Notes: generated by a model not told the origin, from the letters alone. DNA of 64,000 nt from an uncultured Clostridia bacterium (GCA_947589025.1 CANQAY010000005.1:42684-106683); one strand, 5' to 3'; counted from the first letter of the stretch, positions 31,768-41,154 are shown. Numbers and translations are program-made.

Positions 31768-32852
31768 TTTGCCCCCTTTTTGCGCTTAACATTGTTAACC
31801 GCATAGCCAATGTAAATTATAATTGGCAAAATATATTGCACCAAAATTGTTATTATTGAAGAAAACGCGCTTAAAAACACCACTTCCAGTCGCACGGTGT
31901 TTTCCCCAATAAAACTCCATGTAAAAATGTAAATTAGCACAAAAAGTATAGGAAAAACATCATTTTTAATGTTAAAAGTGTATTTTATTGCCTGCATCAT
32001 GCAAAAACTGAACAGCGCCAACTGCACCGCCTGCGCGGTAACCCAAAGCGATACAACCAGCCAAGAAAGTTCGTCAATTGAAGAGTGCCCGCTAGAAAAT
32101 TGGCTAATATCACTCAAACAAAAACTGTGGGTTGGGCTGGTTACATCAAACAGGCCGTAAAACACCACGTGCATAAGCATTGTTAGCGCAATGGCAAGAA
32201 AAATGTATTTTAGCATGGTGTATTTTTTGCCGTTTGAAAAATCCACCTTGCCAAACAGCATAAACATAAACCCGGAAGAGCCAAACCAACTTAAATGGTT
32301 AAACCCGCTTGAAAAAAGCGGTGCCACCCCATCTTTAAAAAATGGCAAAAAGTTAAATAAATCCACCCCGGAAATGGATTTTAACGCAATGTAAATGCAA
32401 CCAAACAGCACCGGCCAAACAATAATTTCGTTAACGCGGGCAATGTTTCTTATGCCCTTATAAACCATAAAGTTGGTTAGCAAAATTAGCGGCAGCACAA
32501 ACACCAGCCATTTTAAATCGTTATAAAAATTTTCCACCACAAAAAACTCAAGCCCCTTGGAGATGTTTGCCACCACAAGCGCATATTTAACAACCAAAAC
32601 TGCCATAAATGCGCGCGCAAGCACCGGGCCCAAACAATAGCACAAAAATTCAAAAATGTTTTTTTGCCCGCACTTTTTCATTAAATCCAAAATTAAAAAC
32701 ACATAAATTCCGTCCACAATCATAAGCACAAGGGTAACAAGCCAACTCATGTTTGCGCTGTCCACATACATAAGCCCGGGCAGTGCCAAAAATTTAAGCG
32801 CAATAAAGCTCATAAACACCAAAATGGATAGTTGCCTATAATTAATTTTCAT
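31755..32852 (-). CDS. gerB: Spore germination protein, GerB (GerAB/Spore_permease) family
   Basis: 365 residues with about ten membrane helices, the APC-superfamily Spore_permease subunit of germinant receptors, believed to bind or conduct the germinant. Segments such as QLSILVFMSFIALKFLALPGLM at the N-terminus and ARVNEIIVWPVLFG in the middle fit the family. Of three ATGs in a row at the start, the third (32852) has GGGAGG at the best spacing. It overlaps gerA by 11 bases and gerC by 13 bases, so the three subunits are made in coupled fashion. Confidence 0.88.
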   Translation of the reverse strand: MKINYRQLSILVFMSFIALKFLALPGLMYVDSANMSWLVTLVLMIVDGIYVFLILDLMKKCGQKNIFEFLCYCLGPVLARAFMAVLVVKYALVVANISKGLEFFVVENFYNDLKWLVFVLPLILLTNFMVYKGIRNIARVNEIIVWPVLFGCIYIALKSISGVDLFNFLPFFKDGVAPLFSSGFNHLSWFGSSGFMFMLFGKVDFSNGKKYTMLKYIFLAIALTMLMHVVFYGLFDVTSPTHSFCLSDISQFSSGHSSIDELSWLVVSLWVTAQAVQLALFSFCMMQAIKYTFNIKNDVFPILFVLIYIFTWSFIGENTVRLEVVFLSAFSSIITILVQYILPIIIYIGYAVNNVKRKKGAKCKS

Positions 32853-34317
32853 CATCATCCTCCCTGCCGCGCCTAGTTAAATTGTGCTTGTTGTTGGCAA
32901 TAGATTTTGGCCGCTTTTTCATCTCTTTAATGTTAACCCGCTTAAATAAATCTTGCTGGTCGTTGTCAATATATGGTGCGGTGGGTGCAAGATATGCAGT
33001 TTTGTAACTATCAAAACTGGATAGATATGAAAGTATAAACACGCAAAAAATTAACATGCCATAAAGCCCCAAGCATGCGCCAATAACCACCGCACACAGC
33101 CTTAGCACGCTAAACTGCGCCGCCTGGCTAGGTATAATGTAAAACGTTATGCCAGATAGTGCCACAATCATAACCGCGGGCGGGCTAACTAGCCCAGCGT
33201 TAACGGTGGTTTCACCCAAAATAAGCGCACCCACAATGCTCATTGCCATACCAAAATATTGCGGCATCCTAAGGTTTGCTTCATACAAAATTTCAAACAG
33301 CACCACCAAAAACAAAATTTCCACAAATGGAGAAAATGGTATGCCCTGCGTGGTGTTCATAATGGTAACTAAAAATTCGGTTGGCAAAATTTTATAATGG
33401 TAAATTTCCAGCGCCACATACACCCCGGGCAGCACCACCGCCATAATAACGCCCAACAGGCGCAAAATTCTAACCAGCATAACGCGTATGGGCTGGCTGT
33501 AATAATCGTCACTGTTTTGCAAATCTTCAATAAGCACAAATGGCACGGTAAGCACAATGGGGCTGCCATCCACCAAAATGCCAATTCTGCCCTCCAACAT
33601 TTTGCCCACTAAAATATCTGGCTTTTCCGCATCGCCAATCTGCTTAAAAAGGGATTTTGGCTTTTTTTGTAAATATGAAATAAGGTAGTGTGCATCCAGC
33701 ACGCCATCAATTTTTATGGCTTTAAGCCGCTTGGTTATCTCTTTAACAATGCTTTTATCCGCCACCGAATCAAAATAAACAACGCCCACCTGTGTTTTGG
33801 TTAGCTCACCAATTTCCATAAGTTGCACAACCAAATCGGGCGTTCTAACACGCTTTCTTATTAGTGCAAGGTTGTTTTTAATGCTCTCGTTAAACCCCTC
33901 ACGCGGGCCCTTAATAACCACGCTGGTGGGCGGCTCCATAACCGGGCGGGTGGTAATAAGTTCAAGGTCGCAACCCAAAATTTTGTTTGCCTTATCCAGC
34001 AAAATAATTGTTTTGCCGGTAAGCACGCCGCTAATTGCCTCATCCACCGTTAAATATTCAATAACCTCTTGGTTTAACAGCACTTTTTGTTTAAGCAGGG
34101 TTATTTTATCTTTATTTTTGCTTTCGTCCGTTTCAAGCGGAAAATTCATAAGCGGAAAAATTAACGTTTGGTTAAAAAGCACGTTGTCAGTAATATCGGC
34201 AATGTACATAATAACACAATTGCTGCCAAAAAACTGCACCGAGCGAGATTTTAAATCGCTGCTGTTGTGCAGTTTGGATTCTATTTGCAATTTTAATTTT
34301 TCTGCATCAACTAACAT
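32842..34317 (-). CDS. gerA: Spore germination protein, GerA family
   Basis: 491 residues, the GerAA subunit of the receptor. The N-terminal soluble part includes the diagnostic ATGKTI-type loop here as SGVLTGKTIILLDKANK and the EPPTSVVIKGPREGFNESIKNNLALIRKRV signature, followed by VGVVYFDSVAD, EGRIGILVDGSPIVLTVPF and a membrane part with about five helices (HYKILPTEFLVTI, LRMPQYFGMAMSIVGALILG). It assembles with GerB and GerC. There is no Shine-Dalgarno at ATG 34317; a sporulation-type promoter abuts it. Confidence 0.93.
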   Translation of the reverse strand: MLVDAEKLKLQIESKLHNSSDLKSRSVQFFGSNCVIMYIADITDNVLFNQTLIFPLMNFPLETDESKNKDKITLLKQKVLLNQEVIEYLTVDEAISGVLTGKTIILLDKANKILGCDLELITTRPVMEPPTSVVIKGPREGFNESIKNNLALIRKRVRTPDLVVQLMEIGELTKTQVGVVYFDSVADKSIVKEITKRLKAIKIDGVLDAHYLISYLQKKPKSLFKQIGDAEKPDILVGKMLEGRIGILVDGSPIVLTVPFVLIEDLQNSDDYYSQPIRVMLVRILRLLGVIMAVVLPGVYVALEIYHYKILPTEFLVTIMNTTQGIPFSPFVEILFLVVLFEILYEANLRMPQYFGMAMSIVGALILGETTVNAGLVSPPAVMIVALSGITFYIIPSQAAQFSVLRLCAVVIGACLGLYGMLIFCVFILSYLSSFDSYKTAYLAPTAPYIDNDQQDLFKRVNIKEMKKRPKSIANNKHNLTRRGREDDDEN

Positions 34318-34322
34318 AGTGT

Positions 34323-34352
34323 TAGTTTAGCTTGGTTTATAAAATTTATTCA
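34323..34352 (-). promoter_or_regulatory. Possible sigma-G/F-type promoter of gerABC
   Basis: TGAATA (34352-34347), 17-bp spacer, TAAACTA (34329-34323), compared with the sigma-G consensus TGAATA/CATACTA (6/6 and 5/7). It ends 5 bases before ATG 34317. The forespore timing expected for germinant receptors fits. Confidence 0.45.
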
Positions 34353-34355
34353 AAA

Positions 34356-36041
34356 TTAGCTTATTTCACCCAAAGTTAGGCTATCGCTGTTGGCATAATT
34401 TAAATAAACATCTGCCACGGCGTAAACGCTAACGGTGTAAGTTTTGCCATCTAAATATTGCGCTAGGTTAATAACAGTGCTGGTAAACACCTTGTTAATT
34501 TTGGTTTGCACCCCGCCCAAGGTTAGCGTTACAACATAGCCAATTGCGTTATCGGTGCCCGTAAACGAAATGGTTTTGTTTTTAACCCCTTGCCCATCTT
34601 CAACTGTTGGGGCGTTTAATTTAATTGGGCTAATTGAATTAAGCGTTACTGTTTTTGGCATTTTGTTGGCATCAATGGCGGTAACTTTAACAAAACTTAT
34701 GCCATGCAAATTTGGCAATGTAAAACTATTTTTTTCGGTTACAAAAACATAATTGTCCGTTTCAACAAAATAGCTTGTGCCAACGCTGTTAATTGCAAAC
34801 TGATTGCCCTGCTGCAAAATTTTAAAACTTTCCACCTCGCCTTCGCATGCTGGGTTAACAACAATGTTGGAAATTGCCCCGCCGCACTCGGCACACACCA
34901 TGCTAAAGTTAATTGGCAGCGGATAGTTAAATTCATTTTTGCCGGTTATGGTTAAATTTTTTGTTTCAATTTTTCCATCGTTAGCAACATATAATGTTAA
35001 GTTTTCAATTTCGTTGTTGCTGGCAATGTTTAAAATGCAATTTGCTGGGTTTAAAGTTAAATTAATTTTGTGGTTTGTTAAACTGCTTTCAATTTTTTTA
35101 GTGTTAGAAAATTGAGAATCTAAATAGGCGCTGTTAGCCCCAATGCTGTTTGCTTGCACGCTTATGCTTGCGCCCGCCAAATTAACGGCATTGCCAAAAA
35201 ATTTTGTAAGGTTAACATCAAGCAAATTATCTTGTTTTGTAAGCCAATCTGCCGCTGCATTAATTTGCTTTTGAACGCTAAACTCGTTTGCATTAATGGT
35301 TAAATAGTTGGCGTTTTCGTCCACCACCACATAAATGTGATAGGCGGTGTCGGGCTCGCAAATCTTGTGCACGTCGGAAACAATTGGTGTTGCAAGTGTA
35401 AGTTTATAAATAAGGCTAGCATCGGCAAAAGCGCTTGCGAAATAGCTGTTATCTTCCGTTGCGGCGCGCACGGCAATTTTATAGCTGCCCGCCATGGTTA
35501 AAGCGCCCTCTTCAAGCAAATTAAAGTTGTTGCCAACGGCAATAAATGTGGCGGTGGTGTTGTTTGGGTAGGTTATTTTAATTTCGTATTGATTTGCATT
35601 TTCCACCAACGCCCAACTTACAACATTGTTTTCTATTTTTAAATTTGAAGGCACGGCTAAAGTTTGTTTATGCTCATATTTTATGGTTGCAGAAAATTCG
35701 CTTGCGCGCTTATCTTTGGCGGCTGCCTGCACTTTAATTTCGTAGCTAATGCCCGGCACAAAAATGTTGTTAAAATTGCACTCTAAATAATGCTTGTTGT
35801 TTTTTTCCACCTGCGTAACAATGCTGTTGCCAGTAAAGTCCGCATCACGCACGTTTATTTTGTTATCGTTAAAACAAATTGTGTAATATTCCGCCCCGCT
35901 AACGCGCAAAAAAGTTATAACCCCCGCGCTAACGCTAACTTCACTGGGCGCAGTAAGCACAATTGTTTCCGCCTGCTCACACCCGCAAAAGGTTAAGGGA
36001 ATTAAAAATATAAACAAAAGTAACAACTTTAATTTTTTCAT
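34356..36041 (-). CDS. FN3-like repeat lipoprotein, 561 residues
   Basis: Lipoprotein signal with lipobox LTFCGC (modified Cys about 20). The rest is a run of about five or six beta-sandwich units resembling those of the 2871-residue protein at 2.4-11 kb: APSEVSVSAGVITFLRVSGAEYYTI, then LKIENNVVSWALVENANQYEIKI, and so on. No catalytic motif is seen. I start at ATG 36041 (MKKLKLLLL) with AGGGG; the frame extends to 36131, but that crosses the promoter. The gene lies just upstream of gerABC in the same direction; a link to germination is not shown. Confidence 0.85.
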   Translation of the reverse strand: MKKLKLLLLFIFLIPLTFCGCEQAETIVLTAPSEVSVSAGVITFLRVSGAEYYTICFNDNKINVRDADFTGNSIVTQVEKNNKHYLECNFNNIFVPGISYEIKVQAAAKDKRASEFSATIKYEHKQTLAVPSNLKIENNVVSWALVENANQYEIKITYPNNTTATFIAVGNNFNLLEEGALTMAGSYKIAVRAATEDNSYFASAFADASLIYKLTLATPIVSDVHKICEPDTAYHIYVVVDENANYLTINANEFSVQKQINAAADWLTKQDNLLDVNLTKFFGNAVNLAGASISVQANSIGANSAYLDSQFSNTKKIESSLTNHKINLTLNPANCILNIASNNEIENLTLYVANDGKIETKNLTITGKNEFNYPLPINFSMVCAECGGAISNIVVNPACEGEVESFKILQQGNQFAINSVGTSYFVETDNYVFVTEKNSFTLPNLHGISFVKVTAIDANKMPKTVTLNSISPIKLNAPTVEDGQGVKNKTISFTGTDNAIGYVVTLTLGGVQTKINKVFTSTVINLAQYLDGKTYTVSVYAVADVYLNYANSDSLTLGEIS

Positions 36042-36060
36042 GTTTACCCCTAGTAAAAAT

Positions 36061-36089
36061 ATTATACCCAAAAAAAACACATAAATCAA
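36061..36089 (-). promoter_or_regulatory. Promoter of the 561-residue lipoprotein gene
   Basis: TTGATT (36089-36084), 17-bp spacer, TATAAT (36066-36061). Confidence 0.78.
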
Positions 36090-36177
36090 ACAAAATTGAC
36101 ATTTTTTATTTTTAATTAACAATAAACGCAAACATATAAATTTTTGCGGCGAATATATTTTATTAAGAGGTAAAATT

Positions 36178-36906
36178 ATGTTTTATTGTAACGAATTAAA
36201 TGGGTTATCGGTTTTGTCGCTTTACGAAGGCGAGCTGCTTGGCGTGGTGGACAAACTTTATTTTGACAAAAAATTAAAAAAACTTATTGAAATTGAACTT
36301 GTTGGAGAAGATGGTGCCAAACTTATTTTGCCAAGCAAAAACATTTATCACGTGGGCAAAAACGCAATAACGGTTAAAAATAATCAGGCTGTAACCCTAA
36401 AGGTGGAAGAGCAAAATTTGCTTAGTTGCCCAATTTTAAGCAAGGCTTACACAATTAAGGGTGAATTTTTGGGCATTATTAAAGAAATTAGCTTAAACGA
36501 TAAATTTTTAACCGAAAAATTTTCGCTAGACAACAACTCCACCCTAGATGTAAATTTGCTTGCGTCCTCATCAAAAAACACCACAATTTTTTATGAAAAT
36601 AATGACAAAATTAACGTTAAAAAATTTACGCCAGCAAAAAGCCCAAAAATTTTTAAAACACAAAAACAAGTTAGCGTTAGCGCGCAGCCAATTTCACTGG
36701 CCCCAACGCCCGCTGCCGTGCCGGTGGACGAAGCGCCAAAGCCCAATCAAACCGCCGACTTTTTGCTTGGCAGGGTTTGCACAAAAGATATTTTTAACTT
36801 TAACAATGAAATTTTAATTAAGGCGCACGCGGTTATTAACAAAAAGAATTTAAAAGAGGTTAACAAATTTGGCAAATTGCGTGAGTTAATGCTTTATTCA
36901 AAATAA
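36178..36906 (+). CDS. PRC-barrel domain protein
   Basis: 242 residues. Two PRC-barrel-like modules are visible: residues 7-70 (GLSVLSLYEGELLGVVDKLYFD...LILPSKNIYHVGKNAITV) and a more diverged second at about 88-150 (AYTIKGEFLGIIKEISLN). After a Pro/Ala/Lys linker (about 152-192) a third short piece (LLGRVCTKDIFNFNNEILIKAHAVINKKNLKE) repeats the pattern. PRC-barrels are small beta-barrels used in RNA processing (RimM), photosynthetic reaction centres and sporulation (YlmC/YmxH). The target here is unknown. The Shine-Dalgarno is AAGAGG. Confidence 0.78.
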   Translation: MFYCNELNGLSVLSLYEGELLGVVDKLYFDKKLKKLIEIELVGEDGAKLILPSKNIYHVGKNAITVKNNQAVTLKVEEQNLLSCPILSKAYTIKGEFLGIIKEISLNDKFLTEKFSLDNNSTLDVNLLASSSKNTTIFYENNDKINVKKFTPAKSPKIFKTQKQVSVSAQPISLAPTPAAVPVDEAPKPNQTADFLLGRVCTKDIFNFNNEILIKAHAVINKKNLKEVNKFGKLRELMLYSK

Positions 36907-36930
36907 AAAACCGAGCAAAATCGGTTTTTT
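36905..36930. terminator. Bidirectional terminator between PRC-barrel and ferritin-like genes
   Basis: AAAAAACCGA-GCAAAA-TCGGTTTTTT, symmetric, between two converging genes. Confidence 0.88.
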
Positions 36931-37442
36931 TAAATGGATAAAAATTGCACGCTATCTTTTAACTTTTTAAAAGTTTCTAGGTGCAGCTGTTCATCCAAAA
37001 TTATGCGGTTAAAAAGCGCCTTTAAACTTTCGTTATCCACTCGACGCACCGCCTCGGTGTATGCGGCAATGGCGTGGCTTTCATCTGCAATGTTGTGCTC
37101 TAACATATCCTTTAATTTGGTGCTATAATTTAAATTTGCGGTGTTAAAATAGCCCGCTTCGGTTTCATATTTTGGTGTGCCGCCAAACATGGTTATTGCA
37201 TGCATAATTAGGTTTAAATGCACCATTTCGGTTATTGCAATTTCTTCAAAAAGTTCGCCCAGTTCGGGCTCGGAAATGTCCGCAATGTTAGATTGAAAAA
37301 TGTAAGTTAAAATGCCGCCAAGTTCCCCCATTTTGCCAAACGCCAAATTTTTTAAAATGCCAACTGTTTGCGGGCTAGAGTTGGCGTTTAAAATTTCTGG
37401 GTAGGGGTCGTTTAATTTTACTTTGTAATTAGATAAATCCAT
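36930..37442 (-). CDS. Ferritin-like diiron/dimanganese protein (Mn-catalase/CotJC-like)
   Basis: 170 residues forming a four-helix bundle. The metal-ligand pattern is visible: a Glu in GKMGELGGILTYIFQ, E..EMVH (EEIAITEMVHL), E..H in ADESHAIAAYTEAVRR, and a final DEQLHLETFKKL. This spacing suits the ferritin-like superfamily, and the overall layout is close to Mn-catalase and the spore-coat protein CotJC. It may protect the spore or cell against peroxide. The Shine-Dalgarno AAGGAG is present. A sigma-E-like promoter upstream would put it in the mother cell. Confidence 0.72.
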   Translation of the reverse strand: MDLSNYKVKLNDPYPEILNANSSPQTVGILKNLAFGKMGELGGILTYIFQSNIADISEPELGELFEEIAITEMVHLNLIMHAITMFGGTPKYETEAGYFNTANLNYSTKLKDMLEHNIADESHAIAAYTEAVRRVDNESLKALFNRIILDEQLHLETFKKLKDSVQFLSI

Positions 37443-37455
37443 AAAAAACTCCTTA

Positions 37456-37485
37456 AATGTATATTGTTTTTATGGTTTTTTATTG
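37456..37485 (-). promoter_or_regulatory. Possible sigma-E-type promoter of the CotJC-like gene
   Basis: CAATA (37485-37481), 17-bp spacer, TATACATT (37463-37456), 7 of 8 bases of the sigma-E -10 consensus CATACANT. The same -10 octamer precedes the SipL-like gene. The distance to the Shine-Dalgarno is very short, which weakens the call. Confidence 0.35.
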
Positions 37486-37535
37486 TTTTTTGTTAAAAAT
37501 AAAAAAAATTTAGTTGCGCAACAAATAACAATTTA

Positions 37536-37564
37536 ATTGTAAAATAAAAAAAAGTGTGCTAAAA
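37536..37564 (+). promoter_or_regulatory. Promoter of the P-type ATPase gene
   Basis: TTGTAA (37536-37541), 17-bp spacer, TAAAAT (37559-37564). Confidence 0.65.
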
Positions 37565-37587
37565 TAAAATTAATTTTAAGGGGAAAT

Positions 37588-39978
37588 ATGAAAAACAATA
37601 AAAGCAAAATTACAACAAAAAAGCCAATATCCCACTTTAACCCAAAGCCAAATGAGGGGTTAAATTTAAAACAGGTGGAGCAGCGCATTAGCGAGGGCCT
37701 TGTTAACGTAAGCAAAATTAAAACAAGCAAAAGTTTGGGCAGCATTTTTGCCAAAAACATTTTAACATTTTTTAATTTAACCTGCTTAGTGGTTGCCATT
37801 GCGCTAATTTGCGTTGGCGCTTATAGTGATATGCTGTTTATGGTTATTGTGGTGCTTAACACAAGCATAGGCATTTTTCAAGAAATTCGCGCCAAAAAAA
37901 CCATGGATAAATTAAGTTTAACCAACTCCAACTTCACCAAAGTTATGCGCGAGGGGGAGGAAGAAGAAATTTATAAAACCGAAGTGGTTATGGACGAAGT
38001 TTTGTGCCTTAACCCCGGCATGCAAATTGCGTGTGATAGCGTTGTGATTGACGGCCAAGTGGAAGTTAATGAAAGTTTGCTTACCGGTGAAAGCCAGCCC
38101 GTTAAAAAGAAAAAAGGTGATGCACTTTTGGGCGGCAGCTTTATATCTTCGGGCAGTTGCAAGGCGCGTGTAACCAAAATTGGGGATGATAACTACATTA
38201 GCCAACTAAGCCAAAAGGCAAAAACATTTAAACAGGCAAAAAGTGAACTTTTAACAAGCTTAAGGGCATTAATTAAAATAATTTCCATTTTTATGGTGCC
38301 AATTGCAATTGTTATGCTTTACAACAACTATAATTATTACATTGCCAACCCGCCAATGAACAACAGCGTAATTTACATGGTTATAACCAAAACGGCAGGC
38401 TGCATAATTGCCATGATACCGGCCGGCATGTTCTTATTAACTTCGGTTGCGCTGGCAGTAAGCGTTATGCGCCTTGCCAAAAAGCGCACGCTGGTGCAAG
38501 ACCTTTACTGCATTGAAATGCTTGCGCGCACAAACGTGCTTTGTTTGGATAAAACCGGCACGCTAACAAGCGGCAGCATGAGTGTTAAAGACGTTGTGCT
38601 TTTGGGCAAAGAAACGCTAAAGGATGTTGACAAAATTGTATCCAGCATGGTAAATAGTTTTCACGATGCTAACCACACTGCCCTTGCGCTTAAAGCGTAT
38701 TTTGGCAAGCCGGTGTATGCGGCGGATAAATCGGTGCCATTTTCAAGTGAAAGAAAGTTTATGGGCTGCAAATTTAAAAGCGTGGGGGCATATAAACTTG
38801 GCGCGTATGAGTATGTTATTGACAAGCCAACCGACGCAATAAAAAAGCAGGCGGAACATTATTCGTTTAGCGGCTATAGGGTGCTGTTGCTTGTTGAGTG
38901 TGACAGTAATTTTAGCAGTGTGGGTAGCAAGCCGGTTGCCATGATTTTGTTGCAAGACAATATTAGAAAAGACGCACCTAAAACCATAGAGTGGTTTAAA
39001 AATAATGGTGTGGACATTAAAATTATTTCGGGTGATAACCCAATTACGGTAAGCGAAGTGGCGCGCCGCGTTGGGGTGGAAAATTATGATAAATACATTA
39101 GCCTTCAGGGCCTAAGCCCAAATCAGGTTATGGAAGCGGCAGACAAATTTGCAATTTTTGGGCGCGTTAGCCCAGAGCAAAAAGCCATTTTGGTTAAGGC
39201 TCTTAAAACCCAAGGCAAAACAGTTGCCATGACGGGTGACGGCGTTAACGACATTTTGGCGCTTAAAGAGGCAGATTGTTCGGTTGCCATTGCCGCGGGA
39301 AGTGACGCCGCGCGCAGCGTTAGTCAACTTGTGCTACTTGATAGCAACTTTAGTTCAATGCCAAGCGTTGTGGCTGAGGGTAGGCGCGTGGTTAACAACA
39401 TTCAAAAGTCCGCTTCACTGTTCCTTATGAAAACAATATTTGCCATTTCAATTGCAATATTTGTGCTTTGCATGAGAAGAACATATCCATTTAGCCCAAT
39501 TCAATTTATTTTGCTTGAAATGTTGGTTATTGGCCTGCCATCGTTCTGCCTGGCGCTGCAGCCTAACATCAGCCCAATTAAAGGTAAATTTATTTTAAAT
39601 TTGGCAAAAAATTCGCTGCCGGCGGGCATATGCATGGTGGGGGTTACAATAACAATGTACATCTATCAAATGTTCACCCACATTTCAACCGAGGTGCTGG
39701 TTACCCTTGCTTCAATTGCCATTCTTGCCGTGGGCTTTATTGCCCTATTTAGGCAGTGCAAGCCGTTTAACTGGTTTAAGGCCATGATGTACATTGCCTG
39801 CCTAACGTTAAGCATTTCGCTAATATTCACCCTGCCGGGGCTGTTTAAATATGTTGCATTTAGCTATGCCGATTTATTATTCTTAATTGTGGTTTGCCAG
39901 TGCGCTTATCCAGTTTATGTAATGTTAATGCGGATATTTAACATGCCATCTTCACATGAGGACGATGTTAGCAATTAG
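37588..39978 (+). CDS. Cation-transporting P-type ATPase (CtpE-like)
   Basis: 796 residues. All P-type hallmarks are present: actuator-domain TGES (LLTGES), phosphorylation loop CLDKTGTLT (Asp321), and hinge MTGDGVNDILALKEAD. No N-terminal metal-binding domain. Helix M4 reads MIPAGMFLLTSVALAV where Ca2+ pumps have PEGL, as in the CtpE-like branch linked to Ca2+ uptake in mycobacteria, so the ion is uncertain. The C-terminal half has about six further helices (e.g. PFSPIQFILLEMLVIGLPSFCLALQP). The Shine-Dalgarno is AGGGG. The 3' end overlaps the convergent unknown gene by 27 bases. Confidence 0.9.
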   Translation: MKNNKSKITTKKPISHFNPKPNEGLNLKQVEQRISEGLVNVSKIKTSKSLGSIFAKNILTFFNLTCLVVAIALICVGAYSDMLFMVIVVLNTSIGIFQEIRAKKTMDKLSLTNSNFTKVMREGEEEEIYKTEVVMDEVLCLNPGMQIACDSVVIDGQVEVNESLLTGESQPVKKKKGDALLGGSFISSGSCKARVTKIGDDNYISQLSQKAKTFKQAKSELLTSLRALIKIISIFMVPIAIVMLYNNYNYYIANPPMNNSVIYMVITKTAGCIIAMIPAGMFLLTSVALAVSVMRLAKKRTLVQDLYCIEMLARTNVLCLDKTGTLTSGSMSVKDVVLLGKETLKDVDKIVSSMVNSFHDANHTALALKAYFGKPVYAADKSVPFSSERKFMGCKFKSVGAYKLGAYEYVIDKPTDAIKKQAEHYSFSGYRVLLLVECDSNFSSVGSKPVAMILLQDNIRKDAPKTIEWFKNNGVDIKIISGDNPITVSEVARRVGVENYDKYISLQGLSPNQVMEAADKFAIFGRVSPEQKAILVKALKTQGKTVAMTGDGVNDILALKEADCSVAIAAGSDAARSVSQLVLLDSNFSSMPSVVAEGRRVVNNIQKSASLFLMKTIFAISIAIFVLCMRRTYPFSPIQFILLEMLVIGLPSFCLALQPNISPIKGKFILNLAKNSLPAGICMVGVTITMYIYQMFTHISTEVLVTLASIAILAVGFIALFRQCKPFNWFKAMMYIACLTLSISLIFTLPGLFKYVAFSYADLLFLIVVCQCAYPVYVMLMRIFNMPSSHEDDVSN

Positions 39979-40800
39979 CCCATTTTCAACTTCAAACTTA
40001 TAAATGCCCACAAGGGCATTTTTTTTAAAGCAAAATGCAAGGTTTTGTTCGGGGTAAAAATAATCAAACTCGTTAAAAAACTTGGCAATGTCTGGCGCAT
40101 TTTTCTGCTTTAAATTTTCGGTAAGAAGGTTGTTACAATATTTATAATTTTGTGCTTTAAGGCAATCTAAAAATGTTAAAAAGCACATTTCGTCTTTTAG
40201 TTTAAGTTCGTTTTCGTCTAAATAGCTTAAATAACTTTCCCACTCTTCAGTTAGGTGATGCACTCTGCCATGATTTAACGCGTCGTTTAGCCTTGTCATT
40301 AAATAAATTTCGTTTTTATCCACATTAATTTCGTCATAATAATCGTGCGCCAAAACTTTATCGTCTTTAATTAACACAAAATAATTTCTTTGCCCGGTAA
40401 AAAACAAAATAATAAAATTGTTAAACGTTTTATAGTGGGAAAAACTAATATTGGCGCACGGGGTGTTTAAAAGCGTTTGCCCATCCTCCGTTATTGTTAA
40501 ATTGTTAAAAACACATATGTTGTAGCATTTGTTGTTAATTTTTGCGCCATAAAAATTAAAGTTGGCGGCCTCATTAAAAAACAAAAAAATATAATCGTTG
40601 CCATTGTAACTAACTTTAACGGCGTTTTTGTGCTGCTTGCCAGCCAAAACGCTGTGCAAATTTATGTATGTGGGCGCATTAAAAGTAAAAAAGGTGTAAA
40701 ACCTATTTTCTAACTCGCTAAGCTTATATTTAACATCGGGCAAAAGGCACAAATTAAGTTCGACAATTTCACACTTTTGCCGAGAAATTAAAAAAATCAT
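39952..40800 (-). CDS. Hypothetical protein, 282 residues
   Basis: Not recognised. The N-terminal two-thirds is beta-rich with alternating strands (NDYIFLFFNEA, CYNICVFNNLTI, NFIILFFTGQRNYFVLIKDDKVLAHDY), suggesting a beta-propeller-like or WG-repeat-like fold. The C-terminal third is helical and acidic (LTEEWESYLSYLDENELKLKDE). No signal peptide. There is no Shine-Dalgarno, and a TTGTAA-18-TATTTT promoter would leave a UTR of only about 6 bases. The 3' end overlaps the ATPase gene by 27 bases on the opposite strand. Confidence 0.7.
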   Translation of the reverse strand: MIFLISRQKCEIVELNLCLLPDVKYKLSELENRFYTFFTFNAPTYINLHSVLAGKQHKNAVKVSYNGNDYIFLFFNEAANFNFYGAKINNKCYNICVFNNLTITEDGQTLLNTPCANISFSHYKTFNNFIILFFTGQRNYFVLIKDDKVLAHDYYDEINVDKNEIYLMTRLNDALNHGRVHHLTEEWESYLSYLDENELKLKDEMCFLTFLDCLKAQNYKYCNNLLTENLKQKNAPDIAKFFNEFDYFYPEQNLAFCFKKNALVGIYKFEVENGLIANIVLM

Positions 40801-40905
40801 ATATATATTTATGAAAATAGCAAAAATTTAATTACTGTTACAAAAAAACATAAAATCACTCTCCTTTCGCCTAATAATTTAAAATTAAAAGGAAACAATA
40901 GCATT

Positions 40906-41154
40906 ATGAAAGAAAAAAAAGATTGCAACATATATGTTCTTCCGCCCAAAATAACGGACGAAGATATAACCGCGCTGTTTAACGGCATTGTTAACATTGT
41001 AAGGCATAAGCTGGAGTTGGACACAAAAGCCCAAATTTTAAACCTTAACTTTACCAACGAAAAGTTAATTAAAGAGCTTAAAGCCAAAACAAACGAGTGC
41101 AATCGCCTTAAAAACGAAATTATATATTTAAAAAGCCAATTGGGCAAAAATTGA
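40906..41154 (+). CDS. Small coiled-coil protein, 82 residues
   Basis: Not recognised. Residues 1-20 include IYVLPPKITDEDITALF; residues about 40-78 form a Leu/Ile heptad helix ending KNEIIYLKSQLGKN. It recalls short ZapA-like or scaffold coiled coils, but I see no convincing signature. The only Shine-Dalgarno-like sequence (AAAGGA) is 14 bases upstream and could be paired with TCCTTT about 25 bases before it. It lies ahead of the DAC-like gene in the same direction, with a separate promoter in between. Confidence 0.6.
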   Translation: MKEKKDCNIYVLPPKITDEDITALFNGIVNIVRHKLELDTKAQILNLNFTNEKLIKELKAKTNECNRLKNEIIYLKSQLGKN

